From PMG-095 sp037200885 (GTDB taxonomy: Bacteria > Myxococcota_A > Polyangia > Polyangiales > Polyangiaceae), in the NCBI GenBank assembly GCA_037200885.1, contig JBBCIN010000003.1:2046001-2110000 (forward strand): 64,000 nt of DNA. Reading direction: 5' to 3'. The notes beneath the pieces were generated by a model. It did no database searches. It was not told the origin of the DNA and saw only the letters and a program-made list of their open reading frames with translations. Below, piece by piece: positions 51,534-60,522 of the stretch; the stretch's first letter is position 1, and each line of letters begins with the position of its first letter. The translations under genes were made by a program, and so were the position numbers.

Positions 51534-52009
51534 GTGTGTACCCGTAAGCCAGCGCCCGGGCCCGGGGTTTGCTCGTAGACTTCGCTGGGCGTGAAGGCAA
51601 ACGTGGCAAAACGATTGAGCGAGAGGAACGAGCTGCTGAGCTCGATGGGCACGCCTACGGCGATCACTTGTTCGCGAAACGCGGCGCCGTGTGCGCGCGC
51701 AATCGCCTCGTGACCCGGCCACTCGATCGCGCGCACGTCCCTGCCTTTCAACTGCAAGTTGCGATACGTGGTGGGCAGCACGACGCTGAGCGCGACCACC
51801 GAATTGTCCTCCAAGTTCCAAATCGCGCGCCGTGATTCGGGCAGCGGCAACGCCATGCGCAGCAGGCCATCATCACCCAGCCGGGCACCTGCTACGCGGC
51901 TGAGCTCGAGCGACAGGCGCTCGTCACGAGTGGCCACCATCAAGCTTGGCCCCTGAAGCAGCAGCTCACGCAAGTCGGCCCAGATTTTCTCCGACGCTAT
52001 CGTCGCCAT
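51530..52009 (-). CDS. Pyridoxamine-phosphate-oxidase-fold protein
   Basis: A 159-residue single split barrel (LMVATRDERLSLELSRVAGARLGDDGLLRMALP; LEDNSVVALSVVLPTTYRNLQLKG; AFREQVIAVGVPIELSSSFLSL). The FMN-binding pattern is partly kept. It is upstream of and overlaps (ATGA, 4 bp) the larger GAF-containing protein, so they may form a heterodimer. ATG 52009 follows GGAGG closely; a GTG nine bases upstream is the alternative. Confidence 0.65.
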   Translation of the reverse strand: MATIASEKIWADLRELLLQGPSLMVATRDERLSLELSRVAGARLGDDGLLRMALPLPESRRAIWNLEDNSVVALSVVLPTTYRNLQLKGRDVRAIEWPGHEAIARAHGAAFREQVIAVGVPIELSSSFLSLNRFATFAFTPSEVYEQTPGPGAGLRVHT

Positions 52010-52188
52010 CGCCTCCACTTATGCTTTGCTAGGCTCCGCGGATCCAGCGTTTTTGGACGCGCGCGGCCCCGCCGTCCCCGATAAGGAGTTGATAAGGGAA
52101 ATTGAGGGAACGTGGAGCAACCTCTTAACCACGCAGGTTTACGCGGTTTGGCATCTTCTGCTCCGTGAACACCCGGGACCGAACCAGC

Positions 52189-53286
52189 ATGACCAGCGCG
52201 CCCCGCGGCACGTGGGCGATCGCGGCCGCACTCGCGCTCGGCGCATTGCTCGCCCAGCCCGCGCCCGCGGATCCTCGTCGTGAAACAGCACTGAAAAGCG
52301 TCGGCAAAGCGGCCCGAGTCGCCGCCGCGCCGGCCGTTCAGATCTCGCCGCTGCCTGCGCTCTTGTCTGGAACGGGGCTGTATCGCAGCGGCAGCACGAG
52401 TGAGGTCGCGCCCCAGAACTGGCCTTATTCGCCGCAATACCCGCTGTGGTCCGACGGCGCGCTGAAGCGTCGCTGGATCTCGTTGCCCTTGGGCACGACG
52501 ATCGACGCCAGCAACCCCGAAGAGTGGCAGTTCCCGGTCGGCACGCGGTTCTGGAAAGAGTTCAGCTTCGCGGGGGAGCGCGTAGAGACGCGCTTCATCG
52601 AGCGACTGAGTGACGGCGCGTATCGCTATGCGTCATACGTTTGGGACCGCGCGTTGGGTGACGCGCGACTCGCGCCCGAGGGCGGCGTGCTCGGCGTGAG
52701 TGAGATCGCACCGGGCGTGCAGCACGACGTGCCAGCGCGCAGCGACTGCCGCGTGTGCCACGAAGGGCGCACCACGCCAGTCCTCGGATTTCGTGCACTG
52801 CAACTCTCGACCGATCGCGATCCGCTCGCGCCCCACGTCGAACCGTTGCCGCCTGGCGCGACTGATTTGCAAGCGCTGATGCAGCGGGGTTTGCTCGTCA
52901 ATTTCCCAGAGGCTTGGCTCACCCAAGCGCCGCGCATCCGCGCGCCTTCGGCGACGGCGCGGGCTGCCGCGGGCTATTTTTACGGCAATTGCGCGCATTG
53001 CCACAGCGCGCATGGGCCACTTTCGAAGCTCGACTTGGAGCTCGACCCTTCACTCACTCCAGAGGGTTATCGCGCCATGCTGGCGAGCGTGGCGCGCCAC
53101 TTGAGCAACTACCACTTGCCGGGCGCCGAGACCTCACAGCGCATCGTACCCGGCAGGCCGGAAGAGAGCGCGCTCTGGTTTCGTATGCAGTCACGATTCG
53201 CAGCGGCGCAGATGCCGCCGCTGGGCACCAAGCTCGTCGATCGCGAGGCCATTCGGCTGATCGATCGCTTCATTCACCAACTCTGA
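52189..53286 (+). CDS. SO2930-like di-haem c-type cytochrome
   Basis: A 365-residue exported protein (signal peptide AIAAALALGALLAQPAPA). Two haem motifs are present: CRVCHEG (about residue 188) and CAHCHSA (about 271). The sheet-rich N-terminal region PQNWPYSPQYPLWSDGALKRRWISLP, with FPVGTRFWKEFSF, is the signature of the SO2930 family. Function: electron transfer in the periplasm. Start ATG 52189 was chosen over GTG 52165 because the signal peptide then begins at the N-terminus. It is followed 11 bp later by a second cytochrome gene. Confidence 0.8.
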   Translation: MTSAPRGTWAIAAALALGALLAQPAPADPRRETALKSVGKAARVAAAPAVQISPLPALLSGTGLYRSGSTSEVAPQNWPYSPQYPLWSDGALKRRWISLPLGTTIDASNPEEWQFPVGTRFWKEFSFAGERVETRFIERLSDGAYRYASYVWDRALGDARLAPEGGVLGVSEIAPGVQHDVPARSDCRVCHEGRTTPVLGFRALQLSTDRDPLAPHVEPLPPGATDLQALMQRGLLVNFPEAWLTQAPRIRAPSATARAAAGYFYGNCAHCHSAHGPLSKLDLELDPSLTPEGYRAMLASVARHLSNYHLPGAETSQRIVPGRPEESALWFRMQSRFAAAQMPPLGTKLVDREAIRLIDRFIHQL

Positions 53287-53297
53287 AAGGAACGAAC

Positions 53298-53936
53298 ATG
53301 AAACAAAATTGGGTTACTACGATTGCGCTCTCCTCTGCGGTCTGCGGGCTGACGGTTTGGCTTGCAAGTCGCTCCGCTACGGGCGCGCCGCCCGCCGCGC
53401 CGAACCAACGCACGATCAGCGCGAGCACCGCGGCGCCCCCCGTGGACGCCGAGCGGGCACGGGTCGCGCGCGGCGAGCACTTGGTGCTGAGCTCGGGCTG
53501 CAACGATTGTCATACGCCCTTGAAAATGGGCAAAAACGGACCCGAGCCGGACATGAGCCGCATGCTCTCGGGTCACCCCGAGCGCATGAAGCTGCCGCCA
53601 CCGCCCGCGGCAAGCATGCCCTGGCTGGTGACAACAGCCGCCACGAACACCGCGTGGGCGGGGCCGTGGGGTGTGAGCTTCACGGCCAACCTCACTCCGG
53701 ATGTGGAGACTGGCCTCGGCGGCTGGAGCCAGGAAGAGTTCGCACAAGCGATCAAGAGCGGCCGCCACCGCGGACGCGGCCGGCCCGTGCTGCCGCCGAT
53801 GCCGATCCCTGCGTATCGCAATTTCACGGATGACGAGCTCGCCGCGATCTTTACTTACCTCCGCTCGATTCCGGCCCTGAAGAACCGCGTGCCCGAACCC
53901 CTGCCGCCGGCTGCGCCGAAGGGAGCGCACGGCTGA
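53298..53936 (+). CDS. Periplasmic c-type cytochrome, mono-haem
   Basis: A 212-residue protein with a signal peptide (TTIALSSAVCGLTVWLAS), a Pro/Ala linker and one haem site, SSGCNDCHTPLKMG. The rest carries the segments SFTANLTPDVETGLGGWSQEEFAQAIKSGRH and FTDDELAAIFTYLRSIP, typical of alcohol-dehydrogenase-associated cytochrome subunits. AAAGGAA before ATG 53298 supports the start. It likely accepts electrons with the adjacent di-haem protein. Confidence 0.8.
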   Translation: MKQNWVTTIALSSAVCGLTVWLASRSATGAPPAAPNQRTISASTAAPPVDAERARVARGEHLVLSSGCNDCHTPLKMGKNGPEPDMSRMLSGHPERMKLPPPPAASMPWLVTTAATNTAWAGPWGVSFTANLTPDVETGLGGWSQEEFAQAIKSGRHRGRGRPVLPPMPIPAYRNFTDDELAAIFTYLRSIPALKNRVPEPLPPAAPKGAHG

Positions 53937-53971
53937 ACCGGCCAAACCCATCGACAGAAAGCATTCCGCTC

Positions 53972-54925
53972 ATGAACAATCACAAACCGATCATCGCAGT
54001 CGTCGGAGCCACCGGCGCACAAGGCGGTGGGCTGATTCGTGCAATCCTTGCAGACCGCAGCCAGCGTTTCTCAGCGCGCGCCATCACCCGTGACCCGAAC
54101 AACCCAGCCGCGCGTGAGCTCGCACGTCTGGGGGCAGAGGTAGTGGGCGCAGACGTGGATGACGCGGCTAGCCTGGAGCGCGCATTTTCCGGCGCAGAAG
54201 CCGCATTTTGCGTCACTTTTTACTGGGCACATCTTTCGCCCAAGAAGGAAATCGCGCACGCGCAAAACCTGGCGCGCGCAGCCAAGCGCGCCGCCGTCAA
54301 GCATGTGATTTGGTCGACGCTCGAAGACACGCGTCGCCTCCTCCCGCTGAGTGACCCGCGTATGCCCACGCTGCTCGAGGAGTACAACGTGCCGCACTTC
54401 GACGCGAAGGGCTCCTGCAACTCCATCTTCGCCGAGCTCGGGCTGCCGACCACCTACCTGTACACCTCGTTCTACTGGGAGAACTTGATCTACTTCGGGC
54501 TCGGGCCCAAGCGCGGCCCGGATGGCACCCTCGCATTCACCCTGCCCATGGGCCACGCCAAGCTCCCCGGGATCGCCGCCGAGGACATCGGACGCAGCGC
54601 GTACGCACTGTTTTTGCGGGACGCCGCGACGCTCGGCCAGAGCTTCGGCATCGCCGGTGAGCACCTCTCAGGGGGCGAGATGGCCCGGGCGTTATCGCAT
54701 GCGCTCGGCGAGCCCGTGCTCTACGACGACATCGCGCCGGCCGCCTTCCGCGCATTCGCCTTTCCAGGCGCCGATGATCTCGGCAATATGTTCCAATTCA
54801 AACGCGATTTCGAGCAAGAATTCCGGGCCCGCCGCGACTTGCACCGAAGCCGCGAACTGAACCCCGGCATGCAAACGTTCGCCGAATGGTTGACGGTCAA
54901 CGCTCGGCAGATCCCGCTTGGGTGA
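53972..54925 (+). CDS. NmrA/HSCARG-like NAD(P)-binding protein
   Basis: A 317-residue atypical SDR. VVGATGAQGGGLIRAILAD is the dinucleotide site, and ITRDPNNPAARELARLGAEVVGADVDD is typical of NmrA. No catalytic Tyr/Lys pair is seen, so it may sense the NADP+/NADPH ratio or act as a reductase of unknown substrate. It is 35 bp after the cytochrome gene; the three could be one transcript. Confidence 0.8.
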   Translation: MNNHKPIIAVVGATGAQGGGLIRAILADRSQRFSARAITRDPNNPAARELARLGAEVVGADVDDAASLERAFSGAEAAFCVTFYWAHLSPKKEIAHAQNLARAAKRAAVKHVIWSTLEDTRRLLPLSDPRMPTLLEEYNVPHFDAKGSCNSIFAELGLPTTYLYTSFYWENLIYFGLGPKRGPDGTLAFTLPMGHAKLPGIAAEDIGRSAYALFLRDAATLGQSFGIAGEHLSGGEMARALSHALGEPVLYDDIAPAAFRAFAFPGADDLGNMFQFKRDFEQEFRARRDLHRSRELNPGMQTFAEWLTVNARQIPLG

Positions 54926-55027
54926 GGGACGAGGGGGGCGTCGGCGCCAGCGGCGCCGACTCACGGTACGTCGTGTGGTGGCGGTCGTTTCATCTACGAA
55001 AGCCGGGCGTTCGGCGCTCGGCCGCTG

Positions 55028-55318
55028 TCACCCTTCCACCTGTCGACGAGCGCGTTTGGGCTCGCAGAGGACCAATGCGGCGTTGAGCGGTGTGACGAGC
55101 ATGCCGAGTGCGATGGCGAAGCTGAGCTTGAAGACGAGGAATTGCTGGTAAGTCAGCGCGCTTTCGCCTCCAACGAGCAGAGCGCCGAGGCCGATCGGGA
55201 TGCTCAGGATGCTGAAGACCACGGCGAAGATCGATGCGCGAAATAGGAAGTTGCGCGCCAGCCAAAGCAGTACCGTGCGGTGCGGTGGCGCGGCAGCGCG
55301 CACAACGCCGCGTTGCAT
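55028..55318 (-). CDS. Small two-helix membrane protein
   Basis: A 96-residue protein with two hydrophobic segments (FRASIFAVVFSILSIPIGLGALLVGG and FVFK-type LVFKLSFAIALGMLVTPLNAALVL) and an Arg-rich C-terminus. I do not recognise a family. The start at ATG 55318 is one of several in-frame possibilities; the frame stays open upstream, but that part lacks membrane or coding character. Confidence 0.5.
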   Translation of the reverse strand: MQRGVVRAAAPPHRTVLLWLARNFLFRASIFAVVFSILSIPIGLGALLVGGESALTYQQFLVFKLSFAIALGMLVTPLNAALVLCEPKRARRQVEG

Positions 55319-55687
55319 GTCGCGGTGGACGAACCAGCTGCCACTGAGCACCGTGAGGCCGCGGAGCCGAGCGCCTGATAGATCAGTAGCCGCGCTTGCC
55401 GAGTGGGAGGGGCAAAAGAAGACCGATATCCATCGTGTTGCTCGCGAGATGCGCCGAGCAATGCAACGGGTAGGCCATGACCGTGCGATGACGCGAGTGT
55501 GCAAGATCGTCGATCGCGCGCAAGACGGAGGGAAAAGCCGCTCGTGCTCGGCTGAATTTTGGCGAGATTTGTCGATCGCGCGTCGCCTCTGCGGAGGCGC
55601 AATTCGCACTACTGAGGCATTGTGCGCGGTGACCAGTCCCCGCATCCGCCTGGTCGATGCGGAAAAGGTGATTGGGTATGCTGAGAC
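55319..55687. other. Intergenic region between the membrane protein and mscL
   Basis: About 370 bp. No gene is convincing and no strong hairpin is seen. Confidence 0.4.
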
Positions 55688-56146
55688 ATGGCTTTTTTCG
55701 AAGACTTCAAGAAGTTTGCATTCAAGGGCAACGTCGTGGACTTGGCCGTCGGGGTGGTGATCGGCGGCGCGTTCGGTAAGATCGTGACGGCAGTGGTGGC
55801 CGATGTAGTGATGCCACTGGTGTCGCTTGCGCTGCCGAGCGGCGATTGGCGAATGAGCGGCATCGTGCTGCGCACCGCAGCCGATCCGAAAGACAACGTG
55901 GTGCTGAAGTACGGCGACTTCGCGGGCGCGGTGCTCGACTTCTTCGTCGTCGCACTGGCGTTGTACATCATCGTCAGCAAGCTGGTCAAAGCGGCCGAAG
56001 AAAAATTGGGGCATCGCCACGACCCGGCGGCGCCGCCGCCCGCGCTCAAGGAGTGTCCGTACTGCCTTGAAACGATCCCGGCCAAGGCGACACGCTGCAA
56101 AGCATGCACCGCCCAACAACCTACCGCGGCGTTACCAACGACCTAG
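55688..56146 (+). CDS. mscL: Large-conductance mechanosensitive channel with zinc-ribbon-like tail
   Basis: A 152-residue MscL. The first helix FKGNVVDLAVGVVIGGAFGKIVTAVVADVVMP is the classic pore segment, and a second helix follows (AVLDFFVVALALYIIVSKLVK). After a Pro/Ala hinge the C-terminus has CPYCLETIPAKATRCKAC, two Cys pairs spaced like a rubredoxin or zinc-ribbon knuckle, not part of standard MscL (about 136 residues). The channel opens under osmotic downshock. The tail may bind zinc or a partner. Confidence 0.9.
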   Translation: MAFFEDFKKFAFKGNVVDLAVGVVIGGAFGKIVTAVVADVVMPLVSLALPSGDWRMSGIVLRTAADPKDNVVLKYGDFAGAVLDFFVVALALYIIVSKLVKAAEEKLGHRHDPAAPPPALKECPYCLETIPAKATRCKACTAQQPTAALPTT

Positions 56147-56430
56147 TCCGTCCGCTCGTTGCAGAATCGTCGGCGTCTTAGCCAGCCGGGCAGCCCGAGC
56201 CAGTCTGCGTGGCGAGCTTGCGTGCCTCGCAAACGTCATTGTCGTCATCGATGCGTCGGTTGAGCGCTGTACGGTCACCGTGTCGCAACGCGCTTGGTGC
56301 ACGTTCCTTTCAAAGACGGAACGCAACGTTCCCCGGCGCGTCGAACGCGCTCTGTATAACTCCGCGCCAAGCGGTGAAGGTCGCGAATCCTCGCGATACG
56401 CCGCACGTGTGATCCGCACGGAGGATTCTG

Positions 56431-58884
56431 ATGAGAACAAGCATCGTAAACACAATTCTGCTCGGTTCGCTGGTTGCGACCTGGGCGCTCAGCGGTTGCT
56501 CTTCTGCCGAAAGTCCCGGCTCATCCGAGAGCGCAGAGAACAGCGGCACGGTTGGGCTCGAGCTGCAGCTCGGCGACGGCGTCACCCTCGACAGCGTGAG
56601 CTACGCGATCGTGGGTCCGAACGCGTTCAGCAAAACGGGTTCGATCAACGTTAAAGACAGCGTCAAAGTCAGCGCGATCATCAGTGGTATTCCGTTCGGC
56701 GCGGGCTACACGCTCACGCTCACCGGCAAGACGACCGACGGTCAGGGCACCTGCGGCGGCTCGGCCAGCTTCGACATCGACAGCGCGACGACCAAAGAGG
56801 TCGCGGTTCACCTGACGTGTGACATTCAGCCGAAGACCGGTAGCATTCTCGTGAATGGCAGCGTCAATGCCTGCCCGCGCATCGACGGTATCGACGCGAG
56901 CCCCGCAGAAGTAGCCGTGAACGGCTCGATCGCGTTGCAAGCCAACGCCGTGGACGTCGACAATTCACCGTCCGCTCTCTCGTACACTTGGACCGCGACC
57001 AGCGGCGTCGTCTCTGACATGGCAGGTGCGGCGGCGAAGTTCACCTGCACCAAGGTCGGCAAGGCGACCATCACGTTGAGCGCGGCGGACGGCGACACCG
57101 CTTGCAACTCGCATCAAACGGTCGATGTTACCTGTGGCGACCCGCTGACCGTCAGCCCAATCAAGCACGTGATCGTGCTGATCGGCGAAAATCGCACGTT
57201 CGACCACGTGTACGGCACCTACGTTCCGCGTCCGGGTCAAACCGTGGCGAATCTACTCTCCAAGGGCATCATCAACGCGGACGGCACGCCCGGCCCGAAC
57301 TACCAGAAGGCCATTCAGTCGAGCGTTGGACCGCAAGCGACGTACTACGTCGGTGCCACCAGCAAGACGAAGTACGACGTGTTGCCCCCGCCCACCACGG
57401 GTGGCACGCCGTCCGCCCCGCAGGCCGCAGCCGCGCCCTTCATCTCGATCGACATTCCCAAGGCAGTGATCACCGATCTCGATCCGGCGGACATGATCCT
57501 CACCACCACGGGTGCCAGCGGCTTGCCGGCGCGCGTGACCGATACGCGCGTCGCGAACGCGGCCAACCTGCCGGGCGGTCCGTTCCAAATGACCGGTCCG
57601 ACTATGCCCTACGATGCTTACACGGGTGATACGACGCACCGTTTCTATCAGATGTGGCAGCAATCGGATTGCTTGGTGGCGAACGCAACCGCTGAGAATC
57701 CCTCCGGCTGCGTGAGCGACTTGTATCCGTTCGTGATTACGTCGTTCTCGACCTCGAACAACGGCGTAGGTAACTCCATGGCGTTCTTCAACGTGCAAAA
57801 CGGTGACGCACCGCTGTTCAAGGCGTGGGCCGACAAGTACGCGATGAGCGACAACTTCCATCAATCGTTCCAAGGCGGCACGGGCGCCAACCACTCGATG
57901 ATCGGCTTCGGCGACGCAGTGGCGTGGACGGACGGCAATGGCCACCCGGCTGTGCCGCCCGCGAACGTGATCGCGAATCCCAACCCGCGCGCGAACACGA
58001 ACAACAACTACACGATCGACGGCAATTTCAGCAATTGCTCGGACACCGCGGCGCCCGGCGTGGGACCGATCGTGAACTACCTCGGCACGCTGCCGCATCG
58101 CCCGAACCCGAACTGCGAAGCGAACACCTACTACTACCTGAACAACACCAATCCGGCGTACGGGCCCGACGGTAAGCTTGCCACCGGTACGGTCGTTCCG
58201 CCCACCAAGCAGCGCTCGATCGGTGACACGCTGCGCGACGCCAACATCTCGTGGCGTTTCTACGGTGGTCTGTACAATCGCGCTCTGCAAAACTTGTCGG
58301 GCTATTGCCAGATCTGCAATCCGTTCGAGTACCAAACCTCGGTGATGGCGGATCCCGCGCAACGCACCGATCACATCAAGGACACCGTGGACATGTACTC
58401 GGACATCGCGATGAACACGCTGCCGGCGGTTTCTTTCGCGCACCCGGACGGCGTGCTCGATGGTCACCCGCAATCCTCGAAGCTCGATCTGTACGAAGCG
58501 TACGTAAAGAACATCCTCAACAAGCTGCACGCGAATCCGACGCTCGAGGCGAGCACGCTCGTGATCGTCACCTTCGACGAAGGGGGCGGTTACTTCGACT
58601 CCGGCTTCATCCAACCGATCGACTTCTTCGGTGACGGCCCGCGCATCCCGATGATCGCCATCTCGCCCTACTCGACCGGCGGCAAGATCAGCCACAATTA
58701 CGCCGACCACACTTCCATCTTGAAGTTCATCGAGCGCAACTGGACGCTGAATCCGATCACGAACCGCAGCCGCGACAACCTGCCGAACCCGATCGCCGAT
58801 GCTAGCAACCCATACGTTCCCACCAACCAACCCGCCGTCGACGACTTGTTCGATCTGTTCGACTTCTCGCACTCGGGCACTTGA
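56431..58884 (+). CDS. Lipoprotein phosphoesterase (phospholipase C / acid phosphatase family)
   Basis: An 817-residue protein with lipoprotein signal WALSGC. Residues about 40-240 are Ig-like or beta-sandwich domains (VSYAIVGPNAF; ALSYTWTATSG). From about 248 comes the phosphoesterase domain: HVIVLIGENRTFDHVYGTY (metal ligands Glu and Asn; the Thr of this motif may be the nucleophile), with further His/Asp clusters in FHQSFQGGTGANHSMIGFGDAVAWTD and VIVTFDEGGGYFDS (metal-binding Asp/Glu). It hydrolyses phospholipid headgroups or phosphomonoesters outside the cell. It lies upstream of a di-haem protein gene. Confidence 0.8.
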   Translation: MRTSIVNTILLGSLVATWALSGCSSAESPGSSESAENSGTVGLELQLGDGVTLDSVSYAIVGPNAFSKTGSINVKDSVKVSAIISGIPFGAGYTLTLTGKTTDGQGTCGGSASFDIDSATTKEVAVHLTCDIQPKTGSILVNGSVNACPRIDGIDASPAEVAVNGSIALQANAVDVDNSPSALSYTWTATSGVVSDMAGAAAKFTCTKVGKATITLSAADGDTACNSHQTVDVTCGDPLTVSPIKHVIVLIGENRTFDHVYGTYVPRPGQTVANLLSKGIINADGTPGPNYQKAIQSSVGPQATYYVGATSKTKYDVLPPPTTGGTPSAPQAAAAPFISIDIPKAVITDLDPADMILTTTGASGLPARVTDTRVANAANLPGGPFQMTGPTMPYDAYTGDTTHRFYQMWQQSDCLVANATAENPSGCVSDLYPFVITSFSTSNNGVGNSMAFFNVQNGDAPLFKAWADKYAMSDNFHQSFQGGTGANHSMIGFGDAVAWTDGNGHPAVPPANVIANPNPRANTNNNYTIDGNFSNCSDTAAPGVGPIVNYLGTLPHRPNPNCEANTYYYLNNTNPAYGPDGKLATGTVVPPTKQRSIGDTLRDANISWRFYGGLYNRALQNLSGYCQICNPFEYQTSVMADPAQRTDHIKDTVDMYSDIAMNTLPAVSFAHPDGVLDGHPQSSKLDLYEAYVKNILNKLHANPTLEASTLVIVTFDEGGGYFDSGFIQPIDFFGDGPRIPMIAISPYSTGGKISHNYADHTSILKFIERNWTLNPITNRSRDNLPNPIADASNPYVPTNQPAVDDLFDLFDFSHSGT

Positions 58885-58982
58885 TCCGTTCGATTCGTAA
58901 ACAAAGCTAGAAACGTCCGCGCCGGTCTCCACTTTTCGGGGGCCGGCGCGATCTGCTATTTCCCTTCGACCGAGGACCGAGG

Positions 58983-60380
58983 ATGAGACAACTCCGCGCA
59001 TCCACCGCACTGCTCGCAACACTGTTCTCAGTCGGGGCCTGCGACGGCGGCAGCAACTCCACCCCCAACGCCGTGCCCTCCTCGCGCAGCGCGCCTCTCT
59101 CCGCGTCGACGTCCGCGCCCGCGCCGCTGCCCGCAGCGATTGGCGTCCCTGCCTTCCAGTTGAGCGCCGCGGCGTTGATAGGCCGCGAGCTGTTCTTCGA
59201 CAAATCGCTATCTGCCACGGGCACTCAAGCCTGCGCCACCTGCCACGATCCCAATCACGCCTATGGACCGCCCAATGGTCTAGCCGTGCAACTCGGCGGC
59301 CCAACCGGCAAACTGCTCGGCACCCGCGCCGTGCCATCGCTCCGCTACACCGAATATACACCCGGCTATTCCGATTTGCTCGATAACGCCGACGGCATCG
59401 CACCGCCCGCGCCGGGCGGGGGGTACACGTGGGACGGTCGCGTCGATTCACTCGGCGAACAAGCCAAAATTCCGCTGCTTTCGCCGCTGGAGATGGCCAA
59501 CAAGAGCGCGAACGAAGTGATCGCCAAAGTGCGCGCAGCCAGCTACGCGCCCGCATTCCTGCACGCCTTCGGCGCGCACGCGCTCGACGACGCCGAGGCC
59601 GCACTCGCCAACGTGCAACTCGCGCTGCAAAGCTTTCAAACCGAAGACCCGAGCTTCCACCCGTACAGCAGCAAATTCGATCGCCACGAATACAATCAAG
59701 CCGGCGGCAGCTTCACGGCTGCAGAAGAACGCGGCTTCAAAATCTTCAACGATCCCGAAATCGGCAACTGCACGTCGTGCCACTTCTCGAACCCCGGCGT
59801 GAGCGGCAGCCGCACGCTCTTCACCGATTTTTCGTTCGAGGCCATTGGCGTCCCGCGCAATCCAGAAATTCCCGCCAATCGCGATCGGAGCTATACGGAC
59901 ATGGGTATCTGCGGCCCCGTGCGCAAAGACCACGCTTACGTCCCCGGCAAACCCAACCAATTCTGCGGCATGTTCAAAACGCCCACGCTGCGTAACATCG
60001 CTACTCGGCACGCCTTCTTCCACAACGGCGTGATCCACAGCCTCGAACAGGCCGTCCGCTTCTACAATACCCGCGATAGTCGCCCCGAGCTCTGGTACCC
60101 CAGCAGCGGCGCAACGCCCAAAGCCAAACCGGATGCGGATTTCCCACGCTACGGCTTGATCACCACGCAGTACAGCGGCGGCATCGTCCAAAAATTCGAC
60201 GACTTACCCGCGCCTTTGCGCAGCAACATCGATAGTCAAAAGCCCCTCGATGGCCGCGCCGCCGGTTCCCCCGACCCCATGACGGAACAGCAAGTCGCAG
60301 ACCTGCTCTGCTTCCTCGACACGTTGACCGATGACTATGAGCCGGGAAAGACCCCGACCGCGCCGCGCTGCTTGGACTGA
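58983..60380 (+). CDS. Di-haem cytochrome c peroxidase / MauG-like lipoprotein
   Basis: A 465-residue protein with lipoprotein signal LFSVGAC. Two c-type haem sites, ACATCHDPNH (about 79-85) and NCTSCHFSN (about 261-267), are in the usual MauG/CcpA positions. The blocks IGRELFFDKSLSATGTQAC, GYTWDGRVDSLGEQAKIPL, MFKTPTLRNIATRHAFFHNGV and VADLLCFLDTLTDDY are typical. Function: peroxide reduction or a MauG-like oxidation of a partner protein. It is 98 bp after the phosphoesterase gene and followed by two hairpins. Confidence 0.85.
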   Translation: MRQLRASTALLATLFSVGACDGGSNSTPNAVPSSRSAPLSASTSAPAPLPAAIGVPAFQLSAAALIGRELFFDKSLSATGTQACATCHDPNHAYGPPNGLAVQLGGPTGKLLGTRAVPSLRYTEYTPGYSDLLDNADGIAPPAPGGGYTWDGRVDSLGEQAKIPLLSPLEMANKSANEVIAKVRAASYAPAFLHAFGAHALDDAEAALANVQLALQSFQTEDPSFHPYSSKFDRHEYNQAGGSFTAAEERGFKIFNDPEIGNCTSCHFSNPGVSGSRTLFTDFSFEAIGVPRNPEIPANRDRSYTDMGICGPVRKDHAYVPGKPNQFCGMFKTPTLRNIATRHAFFHNGVIHSLEQAVRFYNTRDSRPELWYPSSGATPKAKPDADFPRYGLITTQYSGGIVQKFDDLPAPLRSNIDSQKPLDGRAAGSPDPMTEQQVADLLCFLDTLTDDYEPGKTPTAPRCLD

Positions 60381-60429
60381 GCGATCACGACGGCGCTGCC
60401 CAAGCCCTGCCCGGCTGCAGAAAAAGAAT

Positions 60430-60470
60430 CAGCCGTTCTGCGCGCTATCGGAACGGCGCGCAGACGGCTG
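60430..60470. terminator. Long hairpin between convergent genes
   Basis: CAGCCG plus CTGCGCGC pair with GCGCGCAG plus CGGCTG around a small internal bulge and a 9-11 nt loop. On the minus strand the stem is followed by a T-rich stretch (complement of AAAAAGAAT), so it can end transcripts from both sides. Confidence 0.7.
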
Positions 60471-60478
60471 GAGTTTGC

Positions 60479-60506
60479 GTGATGCGCCCCTCGCGAGGCG
60501 CATCAC
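60479..60506 (-). terminator. Second hairpin at the end of the protease gene
   Basis: GTGATGCGCC pairs perfectly with GGCGCATCAC around the 8-nt loop CCTCGCGA. It lies 16 bp after the stop of the protease gene read on the minus strand, just ahead of the longer hairpin. Confidence 0.65.
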
Positions 60507-60522
60507 ACCAACCGGACGCGTG

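Noticed and set aside
55319..56119. Long minus-strand extension of the small membrane protein, through mscL
   Set aside because: It is antisense to mscL and has shadow composition; only the last 96 residues look like a membrane protein.
57253..59604. A 783-residue open frame on the minus strand
   Set aside because: It lies antisense to the phosphoesterase and di-haem genes, is very Arg-rich without domains, and reflects high GC content in the third codon position of the real genes.
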